Assembly (NCBI GenBank): GCA_054601695.1
Contig: BAAHQB010000121.1
Coordinates: forward strand, 310,001-374,000
Source of the DNA: Amorphochlora amoebiformis
Lineage: Eukaryota > Cercozoa > Chlorarachniophyceae
Length of the DNA stretch: 64,000 nucleotides
Direction of reading: 5' to 3'
Numbering within the stretch: position 1 is the first letter of the stretch; each line of letters starts with the position of its first letter. Below the pieces are notes generated by a model. It saw only the letters and a program-made list of their open reading frames with translations, was not told where the DNA came from and ran no database searches. Below are positions 1-64,000 of this stretch, piece after piece. The position numbers and the translations under genes are program-made.

Positions 1-5567
<5,567 letters not shown>

Positions 5568-5904
5568 CCTGCGCGGTGATCCAGCTGCCCCGTTCGTGGC
5601 CCTCCGGGCCGGCGCGACTGTTTCGAGTTTCCCAGGAGCATTTTGACGAGGGAAGGTTTAAGCCGCCGATTTATTCCTTTCCTTTTATTCTTTTAATTCC
5701 TCGGCATTATGTCCTTTCGTCCCCTCGACGTCCGTGGATGAAAACCTTTTGGTATATGTTCCTCAAGCATATAAATCGCTTGATTTTTGAAGAAACTTTT
5801 TTATTTTTCATGTAAATTATGGTCGTGAAGTTCTAATTTGCTCAGAATACTTGTTCATTGCAAAAAGAGAGACAGTTGGCGAGGAGCTGCAGGGCATTCC
5901 GGCC
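5568..5904. promoter_or_regulatory. Shared divergent promoter region
   Basis: 337 bp between the PH-RhoGAP ATG (5567, minus) and the VPS13-like ATG (5905, plus), so both 5' UTRs and promoters must lie here unless upstream non-coding exons exist. The left third is GC-rich, the right two thirds AT-rich, and it is free of long (TA)n. No clear TATA box or initiator could be assigned. Confidence 0.6.

Positions 5905-64000
<58,096 letters not shown>

Overview
Nuclear DNA of an intron-rich eukaryote, most likely a microbial one. The species cannot be named from the sequence. Coding islands of balanced base composition (about 25-400 bp) float in very long (TA)n and related simple repeats. Nearly every island is bounded by AG and GT and stays open in one frame of the standard code, and successive islands join in phase. 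So the window is not TA-repeat 'ORFs' but two spliced genes transcribed divergently from a 337-bp shared promoter region (5568-5904).

Left (5567 down to 1, minus strand): the 5' part of a gene with an N-terminal PH domain followed by a RhoGAP-like domain. Twelve exons and about 359 codons are visible. The gene runs off the left edge. The usual catalytic arginine of the GIFR loop is replaced by serine.

Right (5905 past 64000, plus strand): one giant VPS13-like bridge lipid-transfer protein gene. About 140 small exons (mean about 84 nt) give roughly 3,900 codons over more than 58 kb. In order they encode the chorein N-terminus (exons 1-6, 5.9-9.3 kb), the long beta-rich groove with Ser/Pro/Gly-rich linkers and a C2-like insert (exon 30, 20.0-20.4 kb), the VAB/SHR-BD-type repeat region (about 42-58 kb), and the conserved C-terminal region (58.4-63.8 kb). 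That region ends in the ATG2/VPS13-type helical segment, and the final C-terminus lies beyond the window. In the exon entries 'phase a>b' means bases of an incomplete codon carried in > left over; agreement between neighbouring exons is the main evidence for the joins.

Introns: most introns over 150 bp are dominated by (TA)n with CATATA/GTGT variants. Others carry CCCTAA or TTAGGG telomere-like runs, often right at splice sites, and some are polypurine or polypyrimidine tracts. Also present are three copies of a tRNA-derived SINE-like element (all minus orientation), a degenerate ~51-bp tandem repeat inside the PH-RhoGAP introns, and many local two-copy duplications. One of these duplicates the 5' end of a VPS13 exon. 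All stretches over 300 bp not listed as exons are intronic and hold only these repeats, as far as I can see. No rRNA, ordinary tRNA, CRISPR array, bacterial operon or transposase was seen. A few exon joins remain unresolved and are listed.
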